64,000 bases of DNA from Sinohyriopsis cumingii (GCA_028554795.2 CM068825.1:159321553-159385552), one strand, 5' to 3'; numbered from the stretch's first letter, positions 1-8,046 are shown. Notes: generated by a model from the sequence alone, not told the origin. Numbers and translations: made by a program.

Positions 1-571
1 ACGACCTTATATTTTTCTCGTAGCCGCTATTGATATGCTCATCTCGTGTGTCCTTAGCAAAATTTGTAACAGTAAAATTAACTAATTCTTCGTAGCCGAG
101 ATTTCTAATTGTGTCTATTGTGCTCTTTTTAAGCACATTACGGGGTATATTCCCCTCTTTCTCTATTTCTTCCGGTATTTCTTCTTCTGGTTCTCTTGCG
201 GTGGCGCCTAGTTCTTCTTCATCGGCTATTGTAACATAAGGTTCTTGTGGGTCCGTTATAGCGAGTGGTGGTGGCCTCCGTGTTGTAGCAACCGCTATTT
301 TCGCAGGGAGTGTTTCCAGAGACTCTTTTGTTTGCTCGGTCTGAGCCGCTATCTTTTCAAGCGCACCGAGGACGGGCACAGTTGCCGCCGTAACATCTTT
401 GGTCGCTTTAGTTACCGGAGCAAAGAGCTGTTCGCTTCCAACAGCAAAATCAGTTTGTAGTTGTTGCCGCGTTTGAAGTTGTTTTCGGACCCTGTCTCGT
501 AACGGTATGAACTTTTTAAGCGCTCCTAGCCGCTCTCTGGCTAGCCGAGTAGTAAGTGATTCGCCTACCAT
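1..571 (-). CDS. Virion-associated conserved protein, 301-residue family (partial, C-terminus cut by window edge)
   Basis: This is the N-terminal 190 codons of a protein complete in copy 2 at 60,530-61,435. The two differ by a few substitutions only (for example Gly to Glu and Asp to Asn near positions 90-105). The N-terminus is basic and helical, followed by a Pro-rich stretch and an acidic EPEEEIPEEIEKE segment. It follows the MVGES start at 571; copy 2 has an extra Met just before it. I do not recognise a catalytic domain. Its place in the capsid gene block suggests a structural or core-associated role. In this copy the frame is also open upstream, so it is fused to the preceding gene. Confidence 0.7.
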   Translation of the reverse strand, partial: MVGESLTTRLARERLGALKKFIPLRDRVRKQLQTRQQLQTDFAVGSEQLFAPVTKATKDVTAATVPVLGALEKIAAQTEQTKESLETLPAKIAVATTRRPPPLAITDPQEPYVTIADEEELGATAREPEEEIPEEIEKEGNIPRNVLKKSTIDTIRNLGYEELVNFTVTNFAKDTRDEHINSGYEKNIRS

Positions 572-640
572 TATTGCAATTGCTCCGTAGTTTCTAATTT
601 CCCGCCGAGTGTGGCGGGGGGGGGGGATATGTCCCAGGGG

Positions 641-1006
641 CTCCAGGGAGTTTTCGTCTATAATCCTTCTAATGTTTTTAATTTTATTAGAGATTTCTCG
701 ACGTCGTTCAAAAGCCTGTCCGAGTTTTTTTCGTACTGTCTCAACGGCAGTAAATAGTCCAATAAATGCATTTACGTCATTGCCATACAAGTTTTCATTG
801 ATCGTATATTGTAATCGCTTTATAAAAGAATACTCGCGTGGCAAGGTATATCGACCTTTCTTTGATTGCTCGTTAATAATTTCATAATCGGACAATATTT
901 TTTGGTTATCAAGCTTATCAGATAATTCAATTCGTTGATTTTTTAATTTTGAAATCTCGGTTAATATATTATTGATGTCTTCGATATTCATATTCTTATA
1001 AAACAT
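641..1006 (-). CDS. Small coiled-coil protein, about 121 residues (stop codon lost in this copy)
   Basis: A Lys/Glu-rich, mostly helical protein, homologous to 61,495-61,860 in copy 2. The start at 1,006 (MFYKN) or 991 (MNIED) is chosen because only these starts are in frame in both copies. In copy 2 the gene ends with TAG; here that codon (641-643) is GAG, and the downstream run of 11 G (616-626, only 4 G in copy 2) happens to place the next gene in the same frame. The reading frame therefore continues without a stop through the MVGES start to the window edge. Function unknown; it lies upstream of the 301-residue gene in the presumed late transcription direction. Confidence 0.6.
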
Positions 1007-1223
1007 CTTATTTCTAATATCAAAAAAAAAATTATCTTACAAAATGAACCTCGCGTATCAATCCCGAGGTGTGTTAACATTCGATGAAACATAAAACAGA
1101 ATATTACAGTTGTTTGTAAAGACAATTTATTCCATCAGTTTTCTTCCGGAAGAAACAATTTATTAATTGTAAAAGACTGTAGCGTTCACACTGTCGGTAA
1201 CTTTGTCACTCGGTGATATACCA
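1007..1223. other. Intergenic spacer of element B
   Basis: No gene is visible. It contains short inverted repeats such as CCTCG...CGAGG around 1,050-1,068 and a paired TTCCGGAA near 1,143. The equivalent spacer in copy 2 (61,861-62,037) is clearly more diverged than flanking genes and has its own GGTGAC/GTCAC repeats near 62,011-62,041. Confidence 0.5.
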
Positions 1224-1736
1224 TCACGAGTTATTCCCCTTTGATGTTACATATGAAAATCGAATTCTGCGCCCGGTCTTTTTTGAGATCGCTGAATTTT
1301 GTATTCCTTCTGCAACAAATTGTACTGCGGGCACACAAATATCAAAATATCTACTGGCTTCATTCATCGACTGAAAAGTTTTTTCTTCGTGCGTTATTGT
1401 ATCAAATGACTTTACGGGTTTTGCTTTTTTTGAGTATTTACCGGTTCCGCCTTTTTTGGTATTCTGACTTTGCGAGATAGCTTGCAAGTTTATAAGAGAA
1501 TTATCAGTCTTATTATTATTAATATGATCAATCACAACCCCATTCTCGATTAATCCGTTAAATACTTCAAATACAATCCTGTGAACATAATAGCTTTTTC
1601 CTCCCGCAGTAAACATCAAATACCCGCGATTATTTACGGTACCAACCGGCTTCTTCAGTCTACAATTTCTAACAACGCCGTCGCGAGATGCCTCGTAATT
1701 AACGAGCACGGGATGCGGCTGAAATTCTTGGTTCAT
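1224..1736 (-). CDS. HNH endonuclease with NUMOD-like DNA-binding tail (homing-type)
   Basis: The 170-residue protein has an N-terminal module common in phage-type homing endonucleases (about 1-50), an HNH_3 core with HR at the start and IDHINNNKTDN (about residues 79-89), then a C-terminal helix-turn-helix of the NUMOD1 kind containing SFDTITHEEKTFQSMNEA. Such enzymes make site-specific DNA breaks and spread themselves by repair. It is free-standing rather than inside an intron. The copy at 62,038-62,544 differs much more in the last 50 residues than the neighbouring genes do. Start at MNQEF is shared by both copies. Activity is not provable from sequence. Confidence 0.85.
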   Translation of the reverse strand: MNQEFQPHPVLVNYEASRDGVVRNCRLKKPVGTVNNRGYLMFTAGGKSYYVHRIVFEVFNGLIENGVVIDHINNNKTDNSLINLQAISQSQNTKKGGTGKYSKKAKPVKSFDTITHEEKTFQSMNEASRYFDICVPAVQFVAEGIQNSAISKKTGRRIRFSYVTSKGNNS

Positions 1737-1749
1737 TTGTATAATAATA

Positions 1750-2073
1750 CTACTTGTCTAATTCATTATTTGGTTTAATTATAAACCTTGCAATGTAGTC
1801 CTGAGGAGTTTTGATGACTGAGTCAGCGGTGGGGTCAATGACGGCGTTTTTTATTCGCTTGTCATAATAGCGTTTTAACTCTCTGTATCGCTTTCCGCCA
1901 CAATTGATACATAATTGTGATTTTCCTCTTACACCAACGTGGCAAACCAAGCACGGTAGGGGGCCAAGAGAACCATTACGAACGCTTTGTAAATGATACC
2001 CGCAGAATTCACCTCTACATGATTTATTGCACGGGGTTGTCGACCCAATCATCAACCATTTGCATTTATTCAT
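1750..2073 (-). CDS. Cysteine-rich zinc-ribbon protein, 107 residues
   Basis: The protein carries several Cys pairs: CNKSC and CGYH near the N-terminus, then CLVC and CINC about 14 residues apart, which would bind one or two zinc ions, followed by a basic helical region. The tail ends in an acidic/Asn-rich segment. The start MNKC is used because the longer form possible in copy 2 (62,899) is ATA in this copy. It is transcribed away from the polymerase gene with only 39 bp between starts, suggesting a shared early regulatory region. A DNA- or RNA-binding accessory role in replication or transcription is inferred. Confidence 0.7.
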   Translation of the reverse strand: MNKCKWLMIGSTTPCNKSCRGEFCGYHLQSVRNGSLGPLPCLVCHVGVRGKSQLCINCGGKRYRELKRYYDKRIKNAVIDPTADSVIKTPQDYIARFIIKPNNELDK

Positions 2074-2112
2074 TATACTATATTCTTTTATTTAAATACT
2101 TGTTTTAATTAT
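2074..2112. promoter_or_regulatory. Bidirectional 39 bp spacer between zinc-ribbon and polymerase genes
   Basis: The spacer is almost pure A/T with ATTTAAATACTTG and TTTTAATTAT on the polymerase side. It is preserved with one or two changes in copy 2 (62,882-62,920). Any promoter for either gene must lie here or inside the opposite coding region. Confidence 0.45.
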
Positions 2113-5100
2113 ATGGAGGAGTTCGAGAGATTAGCAGCAATTAAGCCCTGGAAAAATATTAAGTTCAATCTCGATAGAGCCCTCAAGGACGCACCAAAAG
2201 CGTCAATAAACGACAGAACCCTGTTAAATAAAATACGCGATTGTATCAATGAATTCAAACGTGATGGTGCATCTCATAGTTGGTCAACATTTCGAATTGA
2301 TGGTGTTGTTGATGCTACCATGAACGACAAACGCGCGGCAACGATAATATCACAACTTGGCTCCAGCAAGTATTTCTTCAGAGTAAAATTTATTGTCCGG
2401 GTGGAATCGGGTAATTGGATCATACGTGATAAATTTGAACCGGTTCTCAGCGACAAGAAAACAGTCATTGTTAGCCGCGACTCCAAGCCGGGGCTGTTAA
2501 CCGGAGTTGACAGACCATACTATGAACGAGCGTATCCTGAAACAGCAGTTGTCTATGGAATATACCCGTTAAATAAGAAACCTGATATCGGAAAACTAGC
2601 GCCGATGAAACAGTCAACGGGGATAAATTGTGTAGCAGAACGAGTAATAGAGCATTTTACAAATGCGTGTCGAGGAAATAAACTGACCGATTTACGACGT
2701 AGCAAAATAAACCAATGGGAGGAGACAGTGCGCGAGCGAGGAGCAACCATCAGCGACATAGCGAAATTAGAAACGTCGCTGAGATTTCCAATAACCGTTA
2801 CAACGATAACCGGTGAAGTATTATATGAATCAAAGTATAAATCAAATGGAGCCCCAATCAAAATTATTGATCATAACGAACACGCGTGGACGCCCGCGGT
2901 CACAATATTTCCACGGGATAGAACAGTAAAGTATATCCCGGGGGAATTCCTGGGAGAGGATGGTTTTCTCGCGGAGAGGAAACTATTTGATGCTATTGCC
3001 TGCTTGTGTAAAAACGACCCTGTATCAGTGTGGTTACTTCGCAGCGCTGAAAACGACATGGATACCTTTGATCAGTTTGTAAGACCAAACGGTGAATTAT
3101 ATCGCACTGAAGCGTTTCACAACAAGATGAAAAAAACCGCCATGGAATTTGAAGAGCATGATGAACAACTGCTAACAAATTGTTTTACGATTCCATCGGT
3201 TGCGGCTCATGTTGCAGCAAGGAAAAATGCGTGGAGACCAACGCGCAAGGAATTTCTACCGGATGTACAATCCAGTTGTTTGGAATATTATCACGGTGGA
3301 CTATGGAACACTGAATACAACCGCGATGCTATGATCTCGGTTGATATGGTTGCCTGTTATCCAGCGAGTTTTCTCGGGTATGGATCCGCCGCTGTGTACT
3401 TCAAACGATTTGGACACCCCAGACATGAAATGACTCGTGTTGCTATTAATGGACCACTGCCTGATTTTGATTTAACCGGATTCGCTCGCATAGTATCATT
3501 TGAATTCGCGGCAGGACTTCATCGCTGTTGTTATATTTGGATCGGTAGACACATGGCTGAAAAGAAGTGGCTGCCAATAGCGCTGCTACGGTATATGATT
3601 GATTGTAGCATGCTTGTATCGTTGATTGTCAGTGACGCGATTATATCATACCGGGCGCAGACTGAAGTCTGGTTACCAGAACCAGAGCGTCAAGATAGCA
3701 TAATTGACGAATCCAGAAAACACATTGATGCCGACGAGGAATATATCATCGAATGGTCCAAAAAGATATTCAACCAACGGAACTGCGAGGCAAAAGATCT
3801 CGGTAGAAGAATAATCGGTAAGTTCACACAAGGTGGAAAAAACTGCGACTACAAACGATATTGCTCACGGCTGATTATAGATGACGCAGAATATGATTTC
3901 GTAATCAAGGACGCAGTGGCAAAAAATAGATACGTGAACTGCAAAACAGCTCTGCTGTCCAATGGAACAAAGTTGGATACAGTTGTTTCCTACAGCGATG
4001 GAGACAGCCCCGCGTATCCACATTTGAGGGCATCTATGCTGGGTTACGCCGCTATCAATTTATTCTCGATGATAAATAGATTTCCCGACACTGCGGTTAG
4101 AGTAGCCGTTGATTCATTTTATATAGACGTAAAGTACAAGGGAAACTTAGCCGAGTTTACTAGTCCGGACGAGAGTTGGGGTATATGGAGAATTAAAAAT
4201 GAAATACGACGCGATTATTCCCCGTCAGCAGATGTCACCGTTGAAAATAATTACTTACGCGGTGATAATCTATCAGAATGGTCTAATGCACCACCGTGTT
4301 CTGATCCAATTTGTAGATATAAAACAGTTTATTTAAGCGGCTGTGGCGGGTCAGGAAAGACGACTCGGGCAATTGAATTATTTCGAACGCGGGCAAGTAT
4401 AATCGTGATTACACCGACCCATAGACTAGCGCGAGAGATAAAACAACGAAATGTTGACGCCGTTACTTATCACAGCTTTTTTCGATACAGCGGCGGTGAG
4501 TGGACTCCTGATCGAATGGGTGAAAAATTTATTCCTGAGGTTATCATCTGGGATGAGATATGTACTGTCTCGTTAGATACTTTACAAATGTTTCTTGAGT
4601 GGTTGCTGCGCGCGAATACAGCGGTAATCATGTGTGGCGACCATGGCCAACCACCACCATTTGTCGGCGAGGGTCCACATGATTGGTTAAAGAATTTTGT
4701 GGACTATTATGAAGAAACCGATACTGATTACCGATCACTTGATGAACAACTGCGTGAGGTTAAAAAATTAATCAGATTACAGCCGGATAGAGTTCAATGT
4801 GAAATAATCCGCGAGGTGATTCCGGAAACGCCGTTAAATGAATTCTGGGAAACATGGAGACCAAACGATTTGATTGTAGCGAGTAGAAAGATAGTCAGAG
4901 ACACACTTCAGCGGAAGTTGTTTACGTTGCATAAGGAAAAGTTTCCAACGCGTCCAGTGCCGTTATGTTATAGACCCGCGGACACACGGCGGCAGAACAT
5001 TGAAGTTGAAATCCCGGGCCCGACAGCGTCAGGGACAAAAAAACAAATTCTCGTGCTGAATGATATTGTGCTCGTTGATATCAGCGTCGTCGAAGACGCG

Positions 5101-5583
5101 CTACGTGCTGATAAATCCCCGTGGACGCTAGGATACGCAACGACAATACATTCCTCGCAGGGATTAACTATCACGGATACAGTTGTTTGGATAGTTGATA
5201 ATCGCATCGAATGGTCAAATCTAGTCTATCTTGCAGTGTCCCGAGTACGGAGAATGAATCAGCTTCGAAGAATTGTTATTGACGAAGCCAGTGACAACGA
5301 TGACATTATTGATGCTAGCGTCATTGATAGAAAACTCTCGGGTTACCGCCAACAGGATAAAAAAAAACAGCGGCGTTTTGATATTGATGCCGAATTAATA
5401 ATTGCGTTACGACAACAACAGAATAATCACTGCGCGAGTTGCAAATGTGTAATGCGCTGGCGTTATTCGGATAAAGACGCTCGCCAATTTACCGTGGATA
5501 GGATCGATAACAGTCTCGGTCATGTCAAAAACAATGTGAGGTTAACTTGTCTTGAGTGCAATAGACGCAACGGCGCTAGTTAA
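2113..5583 (+). CDS. Family B DNA polymerase - SF1 helicase - HNH fusion protein, 1,156 residues
   Basis: One uninterrupted frame joins three activities. The N-terminal 400 residues resemble the upstream region of large viral-type polymerases. Polymerase motif A is D411 MVACYP, a motif-B-like GRRIIGKFTQGG lies at 564-575, and motif C is AVDSFYI with D667 matching the second, metal-binding Asp of DTDS; the first Asp is Ala. A superfamily 1 helicase follows: Walker A GCGGSGKTT (743-751), Walker B WDE (813-815), GDHGQPPP (842-849), HSSQG (1013-1017) and VSR (1042-1044), closest in style to Pif1/RecD. The C-terminus is an HNH zinc module with C1107, C1110, C1146, C1149 and DRID (1129-1132). It presumably replicates the element. 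Ends overlap the integrase tail to tail by 8 bp. Confidence 0.88.
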   Translation: MEEFERLAAIKPWKNIKFNLDRALKDAPKASINDRTLLNKIRDCINEFKRDGASHSWSTFRIDGVVDATMNDKRAATIISQLGSSKYFFRVKFIVRVESGNWIIRDKFEPVLSDKKTVIVSRDSKPGLLTGVDRPYYERAYPETAVVYGIYPLNKKPDIGKLAPMKQSTGINCVAERVIEHFTNACRGNKLTDLRRSKINQWEETVRERGATISDIAKLETSLRFPITVTTITGEVLYESKYKSNGAPIKIIDHNEHAWTPAVTIFPRDRTVKYIPGEFLGEDGFLAERKLFDAIACLCKNDPVSVWLLRSAENDMDTFDQFVRPNGELYRTEAFHNKMKKTAMEFEEHDEQLLTNCFTIPSVAAHVAARKNAWRPTRKEFLPDVQSSCLEYYHGGLWNTEYNRDAMISVDMVACYPASFLGYGSAAVYFKRFGHPRHEMTRVAINGPLPDFDLTGFARIVSFEFAAGLHRCCYIWIGRHMAEKKWLPIALLRYMIDCSMLVSLIVSDAIISYRAQTEVWLPEPERQDSIIDESRKHIDADEEYIIEWSKKIFNQRNCEAKDLGRRIIGKFTQGGKNCDYKRYCSRLIIDDAEYDFVIKDAVAKNRYVNCKTALLSNGTKLDTVVSYSDGDSPAYPHLRASMLGYAAINLFSMINRFPDTAVRVAVDSFYIDVKYKGNLAEFTSPDESWGIWRIKNEIRRDYSPSADVTVENNYLRGDNLSEWSNAPPCSDPICRYKTVYLSGCGGSGKTTRAIELFRTRASIIVITPTHRLAREIKQRNVDAVTYHSFFRYSGGEWTPDRMGEKFIPEVIIWDEICTVSLDTLQMFLEWLLRANTAVIMCGDHGQPPPFVGEGPHDWLKNFVDYYEETDTDYRSLDEQLREVKKLIRLQPDRVQCEIIREVIPETPLNEFWETWRPNDLIVASRKIVRDTLQRKLFTLHKEKFPTRPVPLCYRPADTRRQNIEVEIPGPTASGTKKQILVLNDIVLVDISVVEDALRADKSPWTLGYATTIHSSQGLTITDTVVWIVDNRIEWSNLVYLAVSRVRRMNQLRRIVIDEASDNDDIIDASVIDRKLSGYRQQDKKKQRRFDIDAELIIALRQQQNNHCASCKCVMRWRYSDKDARQFTVDRIDNSLGHVKNNVRLTCLECNRRNGAS

Positions 5584-6520
5584 GGCCACGTGGGGGTAAT
5601 TGAGTATCGTCAGGTATCACTTGTAGTTGCTCGCGAGTAAATCCGCGCTGAGGAGCAGTTGAATCCAGTCTATAGATCGGTGGTCTACCAGTTGATCGTG
5701 TTATCGTTGATATGTTATGTGTGGTAACACTCCAAATAGGATCAGTAGCTCTTTTTTTACCGCCTTCAAGCTCTCCTGGTTCATACAGATATCTAACAGT
5801 GACATCGCCGAGAATCGGCTTGGAAACGCTATCTATTTTTGATCTTCCGGGTATATACTTTTTTTTAATCGCGTCGCTGGGCTTCATGTTGATTGCTCGG
5901 GTAATCTCGTTATTTAACGCTGCAATTACGCCTGGCAACCTTTTGACCCATTCACGAGATCGTTTTTCTTGGATGAATTCCTTCGCGTATTGATACCCAA
6001 ATAACCGTTCAGCAAGAGTCCGATTGAATCGTTCAACAATTGCCTGATCACGATGTAGCGCAGTATGACCTCGTCGTATCGCGACGCTATGATGTTTCAG
6101 CGTTGATAAAACAGCGCCGCGAAATTCATTGCCAGGATCAACTTGTAATAGATTTGGCCAGCGCAGAGGACCCCTTCGGTAAATCCGCTCAAACGCATTG
6201 GCTACTTCAGTTGCTGACTTTGTTTTTAACGGCTCCGCTTGTTTGTATCGACTCGCAACATCAACTACAGTTAGCGCGTATTTGTAACCGTTGTCATGCG
6301 GCAGAAATAGTATATCAGCCTGATGAACTTCATTAGGTACGCTGACATCAAAGCGCGAAAAGTTGATTTGTTTAGGCGGTGGTAGATAGATTTGCCATAT
6401 AGCCTGTTTGGATAACCAATTAGCCGCAACGGCCTTTGTTACCTTTGCAGCGCTTGCGAGTTTACCAATTGCGGCCTTTACTTTCCAGTATCCTCTCGGA
6501 GAATAATAGATGGATTCCAT
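5576..6520 (-). CDS. Retrovirus-like rve integrase (DDE), 314 residues
   Basis: It inserts the element DNA into the host chromosome. The catalytic triad is visible as HQAD, LQVD and AIVE, the last two separated by 34 residues as expected for D,D-35-E integrases. The core is followed by a small beta-rich domain containing VRYLYEPGELEGG and a conserved tail TQLPP typical of adintovirus/Polinton-type integrases. No chromodomain is present, unlike the integrase of element A. The start at 6,520 (MESIYY) is preferred over the longer frame from a TTG at 6,577 because a palindromic spacer signal directly precedes it. An N-terminal helical domain replaces a clear HHCC finger. Confidence 0.9.
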   Translation of the reverse strand: MESIYYSPRGYWKVKAAIGKLASAAKVTKAVAANWLSKQAIWQIYLPPPKQINFSRFDVSVPNEVHQADILFLPHDNGYKYALTVVDVASRYKQAEPLKTKSATEVANAFERIYRRGPLRWPNLLQVDPGNEFRGAVLSTLKHHSVAIRRGHTALHRDQAIVERFNRTLAERLFGYQYAKEFIQEKRSREWVKRLPGVIAALNNEITRAINMKPSDAIKKKYIPGRSKIDSVSKPILGDVTVRYLYEPGELEGGKKRATDPIWSVTTHNISTITRSTGRPPIYRLDSTAPQRGFTREQLQVIPDDTQLPPRGLN

Positions 6521-6550
6521 GTTGTTATTATAAACGCTAGCGTTTTCAAT
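6521..6550 (-). promoter_or_regulatory. Palindromic gene-start signal before the integrase
   Basis: On the minus strand the spacer reads AATTGAAAAC, a perfect palindrome AACGCTAGCGTT, then TATAATAA and the ATG. The same order recurs before several virion genes of copy 2 (56,208; 57,232; 58,157; 60,070). The TGA stop of the upstream phospholipase frame lies within it (6,546-6,548). A promoter role is inferred from recurrence and position. Confidence 0.55.
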
Positions 6551-7087
6551 TACCAGCGCGAGAAGCTCCGCTTCCAATCATTAATTTACCTTTCATAGCC
6601 GATTTTACCAACCATGAAGCCAATTTTTCTTTGAGGGATTTATCAGGAATAGCATTTAACGCGTGAATTAATTTTACATCCGCGATATGACGCTGTTGCA
6701 GATCGCTACTTTTGTAGTAAGCAACATCATGAGCATGACACGCCTTATCGATAGCGTTTATTGGATACTGACCGGGTTTGGGCTGATTTTGATCATCGAG
6801 TCTGATATCTAATCGTGTTCTGGGGCCACAGTAGCTATATCCTGGGAGGTGCTTTTCTCCTGGATACTTTGCCCACGGGGTTCCGGGGAGTTTTGATAAC
6901 TTGGCTGCAATATCACCTCCTCGCTTTTTTTTAAAGCATCCCGGGGTCTAGCAGAAATAAATCTAAATTTCTTTGTACCGCATTGTACACACTTACCAGT
7001 AAGCGCCGATCTGTTATTTCTCGTTGTAACGGTTGTCATATCATTTGTGCCAGTACGCACTCTACACTTCACACAATATAGATCCAT
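6546..7087 (-). pseudogene. Zinc-ribbon (DUF5679-like) plus phospholipase A2-like protein, frameshifted or frameshift-expressed
   Basis: The first frame (from 7,087) encodes a zinc ribbon with YCVKCR and CVQCGTKKFRF, like the DUF5679 ribbons of large DNA viruses. It ends at 6,809 after an unstructured tail. The -1 frame, open from 6,947 to 6,546 but without an ATG, encodes a viral-type phospholipase A2: calcium-loop YCGPRTRL, catalytic ACHAHDVAY and a downstream Asp. Related elements, as I recall them, carry both domains in one protein, so the gene is probably split by a 1-base change in a run of 8 A (6,925-6,932 region). The run also forms T TTA AAA, a -1 slippery heptamer in the ribbon frame. 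Such PLA2 domains help virions leave endosomes. Confidence 0.75.
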
Positions 7088-7092
7088 AATTT

Positions 7093-7767
7093 ATGTATAG
7101 AGATATGGATATAATTGATTTTTCGGCGACTAAAACGAGAGAACCAGTTAAGCATGTTGCAGCGTTACCAAACTCGATCCGGATGATTATCATCGGACCA
7201 TCTGGATCCGGCAAGACGCAATTGTTACTTAATTTAATAATGAGATGGATGAAGTGGGATAAGTTGTATTTAATCGCTCCTAGCGTGGATGATCAACGAT
7301 GCTACGAGGTGTTGAAAGATTTTAACGAGAATGCATCAGCGATCGCTGAAAAAAATGTTATTGAGTTTATTACAGATATCAATGATGCACCAGGTATTGA
7401 TGATATTGATGGCGACGTTAACAATCTAGTCGTGTACGATGATGTTATGTTAGACAATCAAAAAAACCCAGCTAGGATATTTTCCAGAGGCAGGCATAAA
7501 AACACCGACGTGATATATGTCACTGAACGATACACTCAGATTCCAAAAGTAATCAGAGACAACTGTAATATTCTTGCTGTATTCAACGGCGTTGATACAC
7601 ACACGCTACGAAATATTTGGCAGACATGGTGCGGCGGTGACATGGACTTTAATGGTTTTCGAAACTTTTTTAGTCATGCTCAGTCGACCCCACATGGATT
7701 TGTAACGATAAATTTACATGATCCTCGGACACGATATCGTATCGGACTTGACCAAATATTCGGTTAG
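7093..7767 (+). CDS. Genome-packaging ATPase (A32/FtsK-HerA type), 224 residues
   Basis: This enzyme powers DNA translocation into capsids in Polinton-like viruses. The Walker A motif GPSGSGKTQ lies at about residues 34-42, Walker B LVVYDD near 115-120, and a sensor-like YVTERY follows. Length fits the compact A32 family. The start is at 7,093 or 7,105 (MDIID). Its ATG is only 5 bp from the divergent zinc-ribbon start. It is the last gene before the terminal repeat, which begins 14 bp after its stop. Confidence 0.92.
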   Translation: MYRDMDIIDFSATKTREPVKHVAALPNSIRMIIIGPSGSGKTQLLLNLIMRWMKWDKLYLIAPSVDDQRCYEVLKDFNENASAIAEKNVIEFITDINDAPGIDDIDGDVNNLVVYDDVMLDNQKNPARIFSRGRHKNTDVIYVTERYTQIPKVIRDNCNILAVFNGVDTHTLRNIWQTWCGGDMDFNGFRNFFSHAQSTPHGFVTINLHDPRTRYRIGLDQIFG

Positions 7768-7780
7768 TTGTAACTAATTT

Positions 7781-8046
7781 TCATTGTAAATAGCCCCTTA
7801 GCAGCAGGGGGGGAAATGACATCGACGCGGTCGTCGCTGTGTTTACCGGACGCTGACGACGCTGGGATCGGCGCGCAGAAAAGTGTATTAAACCAAATGA
7901 CGTCACCGTCGTGTAGGATAGACCGTCGTCGTTTTTTTTTTACCGGGCGCTGACTACACCGGATCCGCTGAGTGCAGAAAGTAATAAAGCAAAATAACGA
8001 TTGGACAAAATGTCGGATTCGCCCCCCCCCCCCCCCTGCTGCTCCT
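7781..8046. repeat. Right terminal inverted repeat of element B copy 1
   Basis: The reverse complement matches 54,005-54,270 over about 266 bp with few changes. The outer end is CTGCTGCTCCT preceded by a run of 15 C; the outer 12 bases AGGAGCAGCAGG are shared by both ends and flanking bases differ, which defines the boundary at 8,046. The inner part also carries GCAGCAGGGGGGG (7,801-7,813), so each repeat is itself bounded by inverted arms. It includes a CRE-type TGACGTCA at 7,898-7,905 and two direct copies of a GTCAGCG...GGTAAA...CGACGAC module. Confidence 0.9.

Larger units (their letters stand above)
1..8046. mobile_element. Element B, copy 1 (right part): polymerase-helicase Polinton-like/adintovirus-like element
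   Basis: This is the right-hand part of a virus-like transposon whose left part lies outside the window. It carries, in order, the C-terminally truncated 301-residue gene, a small gene, an HNH endonuclease, a zinc-ribbon gene, the polymerase-helicase fusion, an rve integrase, a zinc-ribbon/phospholipase gene and a packaging ATPase, and ends in a terminal repeat at 7,781-8,046. Positions 1-3,192 align almost base for base with 60,862-64,000, so the same element is present twice in direct orientation. Integrase, packaging ATPase, capsid genes (seen in copy 2) and long terminal repeats starting with AG define the Polinton/adintovirus class; the exact lineage is inferred. Confidence 0.9.

Noticed and set aside
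6521..6577. Longer N-terminus for the element B integrase
   Set aside because: It begins with TTG and runs through the palindromic spacer and the end of the PLA2 frame.
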